Shown piece after piece: positions 9,301-20,000 of a stretch of DNA of 64,000 nucleotides. Origin of the DNA: Mucilaginibacter sp. PAMC 26640 (GTDB taxonomy: Bacteria > Bacteroidota > Bacteroidia > Sphingobacteriales > Sphingobacteriaceae); assembly GCA_001596135.1 (NCBI GenBank), contig CP014773.1, positions 4,526,001-4,590,000 on the forward strand. The letters run 5' to 3'. Numbering within the stretch: position 1 is the first letter of the stretch; the number at the start of each line of letters is the position of its first letter. The notes below the pieces were generated by a model. It did not search any database and had not been told where the DNA came from. It was given only the letters and a program-made list of their open reading frames with translations. The position numbers were made by a program, and so were the translations under genes.

Positions 9301-10703
9301 CAGGATTGATCGCCGTACAGGGACAGCTCACCAATAGTTCATACGTACTTTCGAAAAATTGCCACCTCACCGGCGGATTTGCGTTCTACATTTGGGTAAG
9401 CGGCGATCACCTCGGCGAGTTTGTGGTTACGATGGGCGGCTACAATCCAAATTATCAGCCGCCATCATATTACCCGGTAGTTCCGCGCCTGGGTATGAAC
9501 TGGAGGGTAACTTCCAATCTTACAATTAAAGGCGGCGAATATTTCGCCCTTACATCAAACGCTGTAATGGCGGGCGGTTACATGGATGCTGTTTGGCAAA
9601 GCGGCGGTATCAAAGCCTGGTTCAGCGTACAAGCCGACTTCCTCATCATGTGGAGGCCATTCTATTACGACATTCGCGCCGGGGTAAGCATCGGCGCCAG
9701 CTTTACCATCGATCTTTGGTTCACCACCGTAAGTATGACCATTCATGTTGGTGCTACCCTGCATATCTGGGGTCCTGAATTCTCGGGTATCGCCACGGTA
9801 GATCTCAGCATCATTTCGTTCACCATTTCGTTTGGCGCCAAAGGCCAGATTAAGAACAAAACCATCACCTGGAACGAGTTTGCCAAAGACATGCTTCCGC
9901 AAAAGAATGCAACGGCCAAAAAACTGCGCAGTATGCATGCCGAAGATGCCGGTAAAGAACCCGATCCGGATGTTTGCAAGATCGTTATCTCCAACGGTTT
10001 GATCACCGAGTTGAGCAATGTTCCCGGCGAACTAAACTGGATTGTAAGCGGCGAGAAATTCGAGCTGACCACACAATCTGCCATTCCTTCAAAAGACTTC
10101 GAATTGCTTGGCTTGGTTCAGGCTGATGAAGATGATGAAAATTACGCTGTGGCGCAAAACACCGACTTCGGTATCAGGCCCACAGGAACTGCAACATCAG
10201 CCTTAACATCAAAGCAGGTTCTAACGATCACCAGCAGCGAAAACAGCTCGTTCCGCGCCAGCAAAACACTTGGTAAGGTGGCAAAAGGCCTGTGGCAGCC
10301 GGTTCCGTTTGATTCAAACGGCAACCCGATATTAGGCAACCCTGTTAAAGATACCACCATTGATGGCGTACTTACCGGGTTTAGCGTATTGCCGTATGTG
10401 GCGCCTCCTAAGCACACGTTGCCAGTAACGCTGGCCAACCTGCAATATACGCTGGCGCCAGAGTTCCAGTACTTCATCTGGAGCGACACTTATGTTGCCA
10501 CTGAAGATGATTTTGCAAGCGATACCGTTCAAAGCACCATTATGAGCAAACGGGCCGTAGACAACCGCGACCTGTTACTACAAGCCATCCTGGCCAACGG
10601 GCCTGGTATTAATCCGAATGTTAACGTAGCCCTTTTGGCTGATCCTGCTACAAATTACCTGCTGGCGCAACCTTTAATGCGATTATTGGGGGAAGAAAAA
10701 TAA
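6315..10703 (+). CDS. Giant beta-rich protein, DUF6603-like
   Basis: A 1462-residue protein built almost wholly of alternating hydrophobic/polar beta strands. It has no signal peptide and no hydrophobic helix typical of membrane anchors. The N-terminal half has repeated short units with I/V-x-L-x strands (for example LPDQIRVQINKFSIKEFQLS). The second half carries motifs I associate from memory with DUF6603 proteins: GLAAGFGFNR (about 860), YYPVVPRLGMNW (about 1055), YFALTSNAVMAGG and WFSVQADFLIMWRPFYYD (about 1085-1120). The last 250 residues are less regular. The function of such proteins is not established. A long repetitive beta structure (lipid-transfer-like groove, or fibre) is only an inference. 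It sits 15 bp after the MBL gene and 7 bp before the next gene. Confidence 0.7.
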   Translation: MADTITNLEGVKAWLQPVKPGDVVGVSSAMFDAPMVNELLDMLPDTTNIEVTVTAVAPDGDSPSLTGVATVLGQPLTNTIFTFTQPADVLLLDLNLNIPEEVTWQLIDIFNIGFTKLKGTMTPDAEQSVITLGFACDVVAGSPKQVHLPVEMAIPTFDGDWTLSGSFDQIGDLSYDILDALAGNNNITSILPDQIRVQINKFSIKEFQLSFNPSNQTCAFIRIVLKYDADWHFFGNLFVVENIEFEYEIYNPFTSENYYQATLLANMNLFEGFPFQVGGQFPDKVVFAQLQPDRPAELTKVFNFLKLPLPGGFPDIEISTLSLVYYTADGGYDFKLSINKPIPIAGKVSLDSASFDMGANYDDGTDKLIGFGSLYAKFTIDETVVLLSAVYKEGEGVDMTGEVDNLPIGQLIKELLLTFQITDYPKFIEGITLTKLKVTYNTSSGDFTFLCIGHIPMANNPGVDIEVSLKALKSGDGYDNDIEAMGKVTYNLQEYTLLFTKTSTETAFSAQWLNKGTPLGINDIADMLGIGNEVPEIPSDLDLGLKAAAFVYDKAEKQPLFVLEAASANYGSAAFAAIKDLKTQKWIFYFGMATDAVIDLSNLPIIDKITFISEGILAVQAIHADISSGPISKDSATTINDCINKYAPGGIIFPNVPAAGMINSVAFSMQVNIGGTIIPISLGADQGTQLFLQSQRNMLQIDDRYESLYPIVQTTNSDNGGSKTFWFNLEKNFGPLYFEKIGLAYKDSKIWVLVNVAATAGGLTIALDGFGVSLPIKDFDVSFTISGISLTFQSGPILISGGLMGSFSPVNLVGQVYIKNKVLTIGALAGYTVVDDHPSLFVYAVLNYPIGGPPYFFVTGLAAGFGFNRSLVIPGINGVANFPFVQWAMGLNNPPSSIAGNDIAKQINQVLTTIVDDGIVAPAAGSNWLAAGIRFTSFEILDSFALLTIAFGNNFEIALLGLSRLILPPGAGIQGSPLPVIVYAELALIASFSTETGLIAVQGQLTNSSYVLSKNCHLTGGFAFYIWVSGDHLGEFVVTMGGYNPNYQPPSYYPVVPRLGMNWRVTSNLTIKGGEYFALTSNAVMAGGYMDAVWQSGGIKAWFSVQADFLIMWRPFYYDIRAGVSIGASFTIDLWFTTVSMTIHVGATLHIWGPEFSGIATVDLSIISFTISFGAKGQIKNKTITWNEFAKDMLPQKNATAKKLRSMHAEDAGKEPDPDVCKIVISNGLITELSNVPGELNWIVSGEKFELTTQSAIPSKDFELLGLVQADEDDENYAVAQNTDFGIRPTGTATSALTSKQVLTITSSENSSFRASKTLGKVAKGLWQPVPFDSNGNPILGNPVKDTTIDGVLTGFSVLPYVAPPKHTLPVTLANLQYTLAPEFQYFIWSDTYVATEDDFASDTVQSTIMSKRAVDNRDLLLQAILANGPGINPNVNVALLADPATNYLLAQPLMRLLGEEK

Positions 10704-10710
10704 TTAAACA

Positions 10711-12894
10711 ATGGCAAAGAAATCAAAAAAAGTTACTGCCCTTTCTGAAAACGAAACGGAAAAGAAGGTGATCTTTATCCAGTATGATGAACCGCCATTA
10801 AAGGCAGGTAAATACACCGTAACGCTGGAGCAACAGGTAAACCTCAATACCGGTGCGCCCTATACCACAACGCGTGAATTTGCCGTAACCGGGCAACGGT
10901 TTACGCTAAATCCGAATGATTTTAATTCGGTTTTTCCGCCTAATCTGGCCAATGGCGAATTCTCGGGGGTATTTCCGCTCGCAGTGTTTAACCGGCGTAC
11001 GCTTCCGTGGGAAAGAACATCAGTAAAAACAGACCCCAGTGCTCCCTGGCTTGCCCTCCTTTTATTTAACCAGGACCAGGTTCCCGAGATCAAAAAAACT
11101 ACAGTAAAAGATCTCGTTCCGCTTGGCACTGCCATCACTGTAGAAGGTTCGGATCAAACCGGGGTAGGCACCATGCCGGCTTCGCTGTTCTCCTACCCGG
11201 GGTTGAACGAACTGCAATACGGCGAATCGCCAAACGATGAGGTTAACGTGATTGATGTGCCGGTAACTACCTTTAACCAGATCGCACCGTCTCCGGCCGA
11301 TCTTTCCTACCTCGCCCATATCCGCGATACCGAGACCATCGACAAAACAGACCAGAAAATAATCGACGAAGAGTTTTACTCGGTAGTGGCCGGCAACCGC
11401 ATCCCGAAAGATGATGCCATAAGCTATGTTTTCCTCGTGTCGCTGGAGAACTTTGGTGATTGCCTGCCGGGCAACGACGGCGCTAATCACCTGCCGGTTG
11501 GCACCAGCTTTGTAAGACTTATTACTTACAGTTCGTGGCATTTTACCGTAAATCTGGGCAATGAAACCTTCGAAAAGTTATTGGAGGGACTTAACAAAAA
11601 TATCCTTGGCGAACGCGGCCTCACCACACTTCAATATCCGTTTGACGGAACCGCTCCAACCGATGCAGAAATTGAAACCGCATTGAAAAATCAGGCCGAC
11701 AATAAACTAACCGCCGCCGATTCCAAAATCCTTGTTGGCAATGCACTGGCTATGGGTTATGTGCCACTCAACCAGATTCTGCGCCATACCGGTAATACGG
11801 TGTCGTGGTACCGGTCTTCACTTACTCCGTTAAACGTAGCCCAAACATTAAACCCACCTTTCAGCACGCCCGACGCGATAAATCAGTACAATCCCGAAAC
11901 CGGCATGTTCGATGTATCTTACGGAAGCGCGTGGCAAATAGGGCAATTAATGGCCTTGCAAAACAAGGCTTATTCAACCGAACTATACAACTGGAAAAAA
12001 GGTGAAACAATGCTCGAAGCGATTGCAGAAGAGCAAAAGATCATAGCCGATAAATTTAAATCGCTCACCGCATTCAATCATATAATGCTGGCGAGAACGA
12101 ATATGCTACGCGACAGCAATTCTGAACCCTTGCCCGATAGCATTACCCTATGGCTTGCGCAACTCGCACTGCTCAAAGGACTGCCGTTCAACTACCTGGT
12201 GCCTGATGAATCGATGCTTCCGCCTGAGACTATCCGCTTTTTCTACATGGATAATAATTGGGTTGATTGCTTGCTCGACGGCGCTTTCAGTATAGGCCGC
12301 TCTGCAACTGCCGATGATCTTCGCGATCTCACAAGATTCAACAAGGTAAAACTGGCCGGTAAAAGACGGTCAAAACTATTCAGGCCGCGCAAGTTTAAGC
12401 TTCGGGCGTATAATAACGATACCGGCATTGTCACCGGTTTCCTGTTGCGATCGGCGGTGGTAGGCGGATGGCCGGGCCTGGAAGTAAACGGCTACAGCGA
12501 TATAGACGGCAAGAACGAGATTCAAAAATTAAGAATGGAAGCACTTTCGAGCGATACGCTGATCTGCATTTTTGACGGCGAAGTGCAAATGGTGGCTATT
12601 CACGAACCGCCTGAAGCGCTGCACCAAGGCCTGATAAAATATAACAACGGCTGGGCATCCACCCTGCGCACACTCGGCGGAGCCGACCCCGGCTCGCAAA
12701 TACCCGGCGCTTATGTTGCAATGACCCTACGAGCAGATGGGCAGACGCTGCTGGTTCAACAGGCTGCCGACAGCATTAAACAAACGCTGAACAGCCCGCC
12801 ATACAACGAAGGTATAGCAGACTTTACTTCGGCAGAATACGCGCTTGAAATGATAAAAGGAGTTGTGAAGGTTGAATTTCTTAACAAAAAATAA
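10711..12894 (+). CDS. Uncharacterised 727-residue cluster protein
   Basis: A soluble protein of 727 residues with no recognised family. Residues 1-110 look like a beta-sandwich (KAGKYTVTLEQQVNL, then FAVTGQRFTLNPND and VFNRRTLPWERTS), followed by PWLALLLFN. Residues about 415-560 are more helical (MLEAIAEEQKIIADKFKSL and onward). The C-terminal part contains mixed strands with GWPGLEVNGYSD (about 585-600). The start is lysine-rich (MAKKSKK), which argues against a classical signal peptide. It is packed between the giant DUF6603-like gene (7 bp) and the 1354-residue gene (8 bp), so it is almost certainly co-translated. Function unknown; a structural or substrate-binding role within the cluster is inferred. 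Confidence 0.65.
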   Translation: MAKKSKKVTALSENETEKKVIFIQYDEPPLKAGKYTVTLEQQVNLNTGAPYTTTREFAVTGQRFTLNPNDFNSVFPPNLANGEFSGVFPLAVFNRRTLPWERTSVKTDPSAPWLALLLFNQDQVPEIKKTTVKDLVPLGTAITVEGSDQTGVGTMPASLFSYPGLNELQYGESPNDEVNVIDVPVTTFNQIAPSPADLSYLAHIRDTETIDKTDQKIIDEEFYSVVAGNRIPKDDAISYVFLVSLENFGDCLPGNDGANHLPVGTSFVRLITYSSWHFTVNLGNETFEKLLEGLNKNILGERGLTTLQYPFDGTAPTDAEIETALKNQADNKLTAADSKILVGNALAMGYVPLNQILRHTGNTVSWYRSSLTPLNVAQTLNPPFSTPDAINQYNPETGMFDVSYGSAWQIGQLMALQNKAYSTELYNWKKGETMLEAIAEEQKIIADKFKSLTAFNHIMLARTNMLRDSNSEPLPDSITLWLAQLALLKGLPFNYLVPDESMLPPETIRFFYMDNNWVDCLLDGAFSIGRSATADDLRDLTRFNKVKLAGKRRSKLFRPRKFKLRAYNNDTGIVTGFLLRSAVVGGWPGLEVNGYSDIDGKNEIQKLRMEALSSDTLICIFDGEVQMVAIHEPPEALHQGLIKYNNGWASTLRTLGGADPGSQIPGAYVAMTLRADGQTLLVQQAADSIKQTLNSPPYNEGIADFTSAEYALEMIKGVVKVEFLNKK

Positions 12895-12902
12895 CACTGG
12901 AA

Positions 12903-15900
12903 ATGCATACAACAGTTACAAATGATTTAGGATTGGTAGTTCCGGTAGATATTGCGGCGCTTTGCGTAGGGATTATTGACCAGAACGATAAGAAAGGCAC
13001 CAACAGTTTTGCCGGTGCAACCACAGTATACACCAACCAGGCCGGGAAAAACCAGGCTTACGTAGGCACCAACGTAGTGCGCGCGCTTTCTGCGGCCCCT
13101 TGGCAGCAGCTCACTACAGGAATTCACCTTCACTGGAACCTGCCCGAAACCTTAACTAATGGCACTAACAACAAAGCAGGATTGCTCGTTTTTAATTCAG
13201 TTCCTAACCGCTGGCTCATCAGCCGGGTAGTAATTACCGCAACCGGCCCGGTTAGAAGCAGCTGGGTAGTTGAAAGTGATGCCCTGAATATGAGTTTACC
13301 TAAGGGGCAATTAGCGATCACCCTTCCGGTGAAAAAAGTAAAAGCCACCGATCAGGATTATATGTACAACGGTACCTATAAGGTTTTTGACGCACAGTGG
13401 ACCGATCCCGGCAACAACGATAATTTTAAAAACCTTACCGGCCAGGATTTGACGGCAGTATCGAGCGGCGATTCATCATTCGCGGCATTTTACCCGAACA
13501 GCCGTAGTGTTTTTGGTTTCCAGGATAAATTAGAGGATATCAAGATCACCGCGAACGATCCGCCTGTTGATATCATGTACGAAGTGACCGGCTGGTTCAG
13601 CAACCCTGCCAATGACCCTTTAAAAGGTGGAAAGACCAAAGAGCAGGTCAATAATGACCTTAACTGGACCTACACCGGTGATAGTGTAGTAACTAACTAT
13701 TCAGTATATAGTGGTTTAGTTCAAAACGTGTTATGGAATCCGTACAATAAATACATTGTAGACCAAGCCAATCAGCTGCCTATAAATGCAAAACTTACGA
13801 TAGGCAATACGCCGCCGGAGTCTTTCGCGGCTTATTTCAAGAATCAACTGCACCCCGACATTGCATTCTTTGAAACTTTGCTGAATGCCTTCCAGAATGG
13901 TTTGCTCAGTGAGTTTATGCAGCCCAAACCCGATCAGCTTGCGCAATTGCAGCAGGTGTTGCACCAAAAAACATTTGCCGACTACAGTTCCGGCACCATC
14001 TACCAGATCGTACGCCCTGAAAAGGATTCGCCAGAAGAAACCGAAGTAGAATTGCCGCTTCCGCTGGCAGAATCGCTTAACCTGTTGAACCTTTACCAGC
14101 AGGAGCTCGATTTTTATATAAACTATACCGGCCGTTTTCAATGGCAGCTCTTTGCCGATTGGTATAAGCTGGTCAACACCACCGATCCTAGTATTCAAAA
14201 TAACTTATATCAGATAATATACCAAAACCTCGGCATAGTTTGGCCGGAGGTCCAGGCAACAAATAAAACCCTCAGCGATCAGCTTTCTGCACAGAAAACC
14301 ATAGTAAAGGGCCAGATCCAGACATTCGATGCCATGCTGGAGCTTAAGCCTACCGCACCGGCACGTTACTGGCAGCCAAATGAACCTGTTGTGTTATTGG
14401 TGCCTGAGCATATGAGCAACGCCATCCGCAGCAAAGCATTAAAGCAGAACTATGATGCAAATGGCTACCTGCCATGCCGCACAACACAACAGCTCATTAC
14501 CCAAGTGGTGGTGAATAGCGTGACGGTTGCAGCTACACAGTTTGCGAGCGCAGAATTGCCAAGCCCTAATCATCTTCCGTATCCGGATGTAACCAATCAG
14601 CTTTTAGAAGAATCTTACCTGCTGAACAGTCAGTTGGGTTCCGCACTTACCGGGGTATCGGCCAACGATCTGGAAAAAGCGCTGAACGCTGCCATGGCCG
14701 GCAAGGAGCAATCGGTTTATACCTTTACAGGCGTGGTGCCTTCGGCAATCGAAGTAAGCTGGTGGCATTCTAATCCATGGTACCCGGTATTTACCGAATG
14801 GATTGTTAAATATTATCCGCTGGAAGCTACCGAAGCAAATGGCCAACTCCTGAATTATAACCCCGATTTGTTCTATAATAATTACGCTATCGACCAGAGC
14901 AATGGCGGTTCTGTAGTTTACACAGGCACCCTCGACCCCTCAACTATCGATTTTAGCAAGGCTCAGCAATACAAAAGCTCGGCGGTATTGAGCAACAGCG
15001 CTGCGAAAACATTCCGTACCCAACTAGAGGATTATCTTAATGTGTACCCGAACGAAACATTACAGTTCATTGCCGATGAACTGGCAGTGGGCCTATTTGC
15101 TTCTGCACCGCTGAGTGGGATGAATAGCTTGCTGGCCATGCAACAACAAAGCATGCAGCTGAATATTGCCGTAACGCCGCAAAATCCATATTATTCCATT
15201 ACCCAGTTGGTAGCACAGGTATCGGCAGGAGCCAACAAGGTATCGCCGGTTCCGAATGGTTATTTTAACCCCATCCGCGCGGGCTTCCTCGAGTTCAGTA
15301 TTTCTGTGGTAGATGTTTACGGACAAAAACGAACCGTAAATATCACCGAAACCATCACCTCGGTCCAGGTTACCTCATTATTTAAGGGATCGATAGTACC
15401 AAACGTGGTGTACGTGCCGCCGGCTATGGCACAGCCAACAAGGCTGCTTTTCCGCTGGCTTGCCGCAATCGGCGATGAGATCCAGGAAATGAATGCGCAT
15501 CCGTCCACCACCCCGATATGTGGTTGGTTTTTACCGAACCACCTAAACGGCAGCCTGTTCATTTACGACCAGCAAGGCAGATCGATGGGAACACTGGGCA
15601 TGAACGGAAATGAGACCGCCATGGTTTGGCAATCAGCTCCGGGCAACAACGCCACCATCAATGAATCGGTAGAGGAAGTTTTCGCCCTACAAAACCCTAA
15701 CCTGCGCGATATGGCGGTAGCGCTGTACAACAACGGCCCGGCCTTCTTTACCCAATTCTGGAAGGCGATTGATAACATGCACAACTTTATCGATCCGGCT
15801 AATTACGCGCAAAGCAGCGATCTGGCTGTGTTGATAGGCCGCCCAGTTGCGCTTGGAGAAGTGATGTTGCGACTGGAAGTAGACGGAGGCCCGGCAATGA

Positions 15901-16967
15901 ACCAAAGCTGGACCACCATTACCACCGACAATTACCGAACCGACAACAAGTTTACCGATGTCCGGTTCCCTGTTATATTGGGCGATATGAACCAGATCAA
16001 CGATGGTTTGATAGGTTACTTTCTTGATAAGGATAACGCATTCGATTTCTCTACGTTTTATACCGAAGGTGCACCGGCTACCAATACGTCTGGCGTGATC
16101 AGGCCGGCCGAAAACACCATAGAATTGGCTGTTTCACCAAAACCCGATTCGGCAAAACCATATGATTCACAGGCCAATGCAGAATTTGTACTGATGCTGT
16201 TTGACCCAAGGGCAACCATTCATGCAAGCACAGGAATCCTGCCTACAAAATCTATCGACATCCCATCGGAACTTTATGCAGATACCCTGGGTATTCTGGA
16301 AATGACCTTCCTTACTACACCGGTATTAAAAGGTGTTACAGGCTTTAATATGCCGCTGCCCGAAGAAGAAGGTTATCAATGGTCTTGGGTGGAGGAAACT
16401 TTTATAAATGACGAGCCTGCATGGGCTATAAACCCTGATGTTAAATACATAGAAGGACAAGCTATTGGCGATTATACGCCGCAAACTATCCGCGAAGGCT
16501 GGCTGAGGCTCAATCCGCAGCTACTGCGTTTCGAGATGCTGAACGACAGGCAACAGGCTTCGGCCCCTGCTAATACATTAACAACACTGTACCTTGTAGT
16601 AACCAATCGTAAACCTGCAACAATTAAGTTTATACCAGGCGTTTTCCCGCTTTTAGGCGCGCAGAATACAGGTTCATTGCTGTATTTCCATTTGGGCGGT
16701 CTGGTCGATCAGGCTAAAGTATCAGCCATACAGCCAATGGCTGATGGTTGGCAGTTCCGAGCGATGAACACCCAGCGTTACGGCAACTACTGGGCGGCAA
16801 CACCAGTGAATGAGGTATCGCTACTACCTGATGACAGTTTCACCATAACGCTGGCCAACCTGCAAACATCTGGTCAAACCGGGCAGATCCAGATGTATTT
16901 CGATTATCTGAACATTACCAGCCTTAATGATGGAATCGATGCTCCGCTCATTACGCTAACCAATTAA
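12903..16967 (+). CDS. Uncharacterised 1354-residue cluster protein
   Basis: A very large soluble protein with no signal peptide. The N-terminus has VPVDIAALCVG, then GIHLHWNLPETLTNG (about 75-90) and PNRWLISRVVI (about 102-112), which look like a conserved domain I cannot name. The middle (about 290-560) is helical and Gln-rich. The last 130 residues form a beta module: a Trp in DGWQFRAM, a second Trp-Pro segment, ITLANLQTSGQTGQ and a final YFDYLNITSLNDG. The same module pattern appears twice in the next protein (17036-20500), linking the two. It follows the 727-residue gene by 8 bp. A large structural or scaffold component is an inference; no catalytic motif is visible. Confidence 0.65.
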   Translation: MHTTVTNDLGLVVPVDIAALCVGIIDQNDKKGTNSFAGATTVYTNQAGKNQAYVGTNVVRALSAAPWQQLTTGIHLHWNLPETLTNGTNNKAGLLVFNSVPNRWLISRVVITATGPVRSSWVVESDALNMSLPKGQLAITLPVKKVKATDQDYMYNGTYKVFDAQWTDPGNNDNFKNLTGQDLTAVSSGDSSFAAFYPNSRSVFGFQDKLEDIKITANDPPVDIMYEVTGWFSNPANDPLKGGKTKEQVNNDLNWTYTGDSVVTNYSVYSGLVQNVLWNPYNKYIVDQANQLPINAKLTIGNTPPESFAAYFKNQLHPDIAFFETLLNAFQNGLLSEFMQPKPDQLAQLQQVLHQKTFADYSSGTIYQIVRPEKDSPEETEVELPLPLAESLNLLNLYQQELDFYINYTGRFQWQLFADWYKLVNTTDPSIQNNLYQIIYQNLGIVWPEVQATNKTLSDQLSAQKTIVKGQIQTFDAMLELKPTAPARYWQPNEPVVLLVPEHMSNAIRSKALKQNYDANGYLPCRTTQQLITQVVVNSVTVAATQFASAELPSPNHLPYPDVTNQLLEESYLLNSQLGSALTGVSANDLEKALNAAMAGKEQSVYTFTGVVPSAIEVSWWHSNPWYPVFTEWIVKYYPLEATEANGQLLNYNPDLFYNNYAIDQSNGGSVVYTGTLDPSTIDFSKAQQYKSSAVLSNSAAKTFRTQLEDYLNVYPNETLQFIADELAVGLFASAPLSGMNSLLAMQQQSMQLNIAVTPQNPYYSITQLVAQVSAGANKVSPVPNGYFNPIRAGFLEFSISVVDVYGQKRTVNITETITSVQVTSLFKGSIVPNVVYVPPAMAQPTRLLFRWLAAIGDEIQEMNAHPSTTPICGWFLPNHLNGSLFIYDQQGRSMGTLGMNGNETAMVWQSAPGNNATINESVEEVFALQNPNLRDMAVALYNNGPAFFTQFWKAIDNMHNFIDPANYAQSSDLAVLIGRPVALGEVMLRLEVDGGPAMNQSWTTITTDNYRTDNKFTDVRFPVILGDMNQINDGLIGYFLDKDNAFDFSTFYTEGAPATNTSGVIRPAENTIELAVSPKPDSAKPYDSQANAEFVLMLFDPRATIHASTGILPTKSIDIPSELYADTLGILEMTFLTTPVLKGVTGFNMPLPEEEGYQWSWVEETFINDEPAWAINPDVKYIEGQAIGDYTPQTIREGWLRLNPQLLRFEMLNDRQQASAPANTLTTLYLVVTNRKPATIKFIPGVFPLLGAQNTGSLLYFHLGGLVDQAKVSAIQPMADGWQFRAMNTQRYGNYWAATPVNEVSLLPDDSFTITLANLQTSGQTGQIQMYFDYLNITSLNDGIDAPLITLTN

Positions 16968-17035
16968 AAAACAGCTTAAACAACTAATCAAAACTAACCT
17001 AAAATTATTATCCCAACCTTTTAAAAACCAAGCAT

Positions 17036-20000
17036 ATGAAACAAGAAACTACCTTTCCGCAACTGTCCTTTGCTATCAATAACAAGGAGCAGGCTAATAC
17101 CATTTACATTACAACCGACCCGGCGAATAACCAACTGACGTTTACGATAACTACAAATATCGAAAACACACATCTTAACATCGGGCAACTGGTTCCCCCT
17201 GCAGACGCATCATCGTCGACAGGTACAGAATTATACCTTGATCTGAGCAGCCTGCAGATCCCTGCCGCCGATTTTGCCAAAATTGTTTGCACTGCAACCG
17301 GATGGCTGTTCCAATCGTATCCTGACAGTATTATTTGTATGGCGCCAACTGCCGATACTGTAATTGGCGTAACGGATACCGTAACTATTGAAATTGCTAA
17401 CCTGATTTTGCCAAATCCGCCCGAAACGCCAAACGTAAATATCCCGGTGACTTATTACCGGGCTTCACCAATTACCATTGGAAATTTACCACAGGTTTCT
17501 TTTTTCAAAGTACTTTTGCAGGCCGCACCAGATGGTTCTGAAGATTTGCACGAGGCCGTCGATTGCGCGTTAACCACCACGCCGTTTATTGTAAATACTA
17601 TCGACAACTACGGACAGGTGCAAAACAACATTACGCTGGCATTCAAACCCGGCACAAAACCAACAACCGTAAAGGCAGGAAGCAGCACAACCTTTACCGT
17701 AAGTTTTGTTTACGCCCCCAATGCACCGGGATACGGCGCGCTGACCACACCTCAATCTGCCTGTGATAATATTGTTGTTGAGCAGGGTGAGAATGCTTCG
17801 GCCTGGAGCGTAACACCAAACACAAACGCTGCCAACCCTTGCTGGGTACTGCAGCCACCTAAGGATGCACCTATTATTGGCACAGGTACCGGTGCTATCG
17901 TGTCGTTCTATGTTAACGACATTGTAACGCGTTTCGAGCCGGGTTCAACATTAATGTATGTTCAATATCAAAACGTGCCGGGCTATAATGATGGTGCCTA
18001 CTATATCACCTTAACCAAGGTACCCCACGTTTCTATCAGCAGCATTAATGTAAACCCTAACCCATCCGTAATCAATAACGGCGAAGCTTCTGTAGATATC
18101 ACCTGGGCGGCTAAAGACTATACATCACTAATGTTGATGCCTTTTTACCAGGACGTTACCAGCGTAAACAGCTTTAAAGCCAAGTTGAAAAAATCAACCT
18201 TAATAAACCTCGTAGCCACCGGCGCCGGCAACAGCGCCAACCAGGCCACGGCTACTATTACTGCAGACGTGCTGCCAGTAATTAACTCTTTCGATGTAAC
18301 GCCTACCGATGTTTATTATCATGATTATCCGCACGATGCCAAATTTTATTGGGAAGTAGACACGAATGATACCGTGCTGCTGGTGAATGATACAACCGGA
18401 GCATCAGAGAACGTACCAAAAAACAGTTCGAAAACAATCAACGTTACCGCGCCGGGCATGTGGTCTCTAATACCGCAGGATACCGCCAATCCATACACAC
18501 TGGCTCGTAACGTGCTGGTGCAATCGTTCAAGCTCGATCCTCAGCCAAAAGCAACCACTATCACTCCTACTACTGCAGTGGCATCGCCCTCGGCAGAATT
18601 TATCTCGGTGCTCGATAAAACCGGCAACACCATCAATATCCTGAACGCGCTGAATTTCAGCCAATATGTTCCGCCAATAACGGCAGGTGGCTCCCCTGTC
18701 GACGAAGTGTTCTCTTATAACGGTGTATACTTGTTCGTATTAAATGCAACAGGTTCGGTTACTGTAATCAAAGTCACCTGGGATGCAAGTAAAGGCTTAT
18801 ACAGTTTCAATACCTTAACTACGCTTACCATTGAAGGAACACCTGTACGCATCGCCATATCAAATGACGATAAATACATATTTGTAACAACAGCGCTAAC
18901 AGGTTTGGGCAAACTTGTGGTAATTGAAAACACCGGAGTTGACCAGTTTACTATTAAACAAAGCATCGAGCTTACCCAATCGCCGGCCGGTATTGCCGTA
19001 GATCCTTCCGGATTAAACGTTTATGTAGCCATGAGCGGCGATAACAGCATCGCCGTTATCGGATATAGCTCGGTAAACAATGCCTTCACCTACAACAGAA
19101 GCATCACCAACATACCGCAGAACCCGATTGACATCGCTGTAGGCGATCCTCAGGGCAAAACGCTGATGGTAGTATGTACTGCCGCCAACCAGTTGATGGT
19201 TCTGGATTATGATGACGACGGAACATCGCCCCGCCAGTCCATCGAAATAAAAACCGGACCTGTAAGAATTGCCACCACACCAGACAGGGCTTACGCCATT
19301 GTAATAAATAACACATCAAACGATGGGGTATTGGTGAGCTGCTACGGAGGAACAGGTAGCTGTAAAGTACTTGAGGCGGGCCTTAAAACTGGCAACAAGC
19401 CAAATGCGCTATCAATGGCTAACGATGGCACCGCCGCCTACATTACGAACGGAGACAAAGCCGTTGTAACACTCAATGTGATGAACTACCAGGTGCGCAA
19501 CACGCCGATAGATATCGGCAAGCAGCCAACTAGTGTTATCGCATCAAACGATGGGAAGAAAGTGGTCATGTGGCACAACGCTTTGTACATAAGCGCAAAA
19601 CCCGGATTCACTAAAGGGATTTATATTTATGAAACCTCTTCAGGCTCGGTGTCTACCAGGCTGGAGGAAGATACCATCGTGAAGTGCGTATTTTCGTCGA
19701 CCGACCCTACAGCGTTAATGTACCTGATAAAACAGAACATTGCTGAAGTAACTGTCATGGAGACATTAAGATTCACCGTTAAATCGGCCATTCAGATACC
19801 TAAGGGAGCGGGCAGCGTGCAACGTTTTCCTGTTGAACTTGGCATGTCGGCAAATGCCAAAAACCTTTATGTGCTAACACGCGATGCTTCTGGTAAGTAC
19901 AGCTTTCTTGCATTCACTGCCGACGAAACCAAGGGTACCTATACACTGAATACAGACGTAGATGTGTTTACAAATTCATCTACATCAAACAACGTGCTGA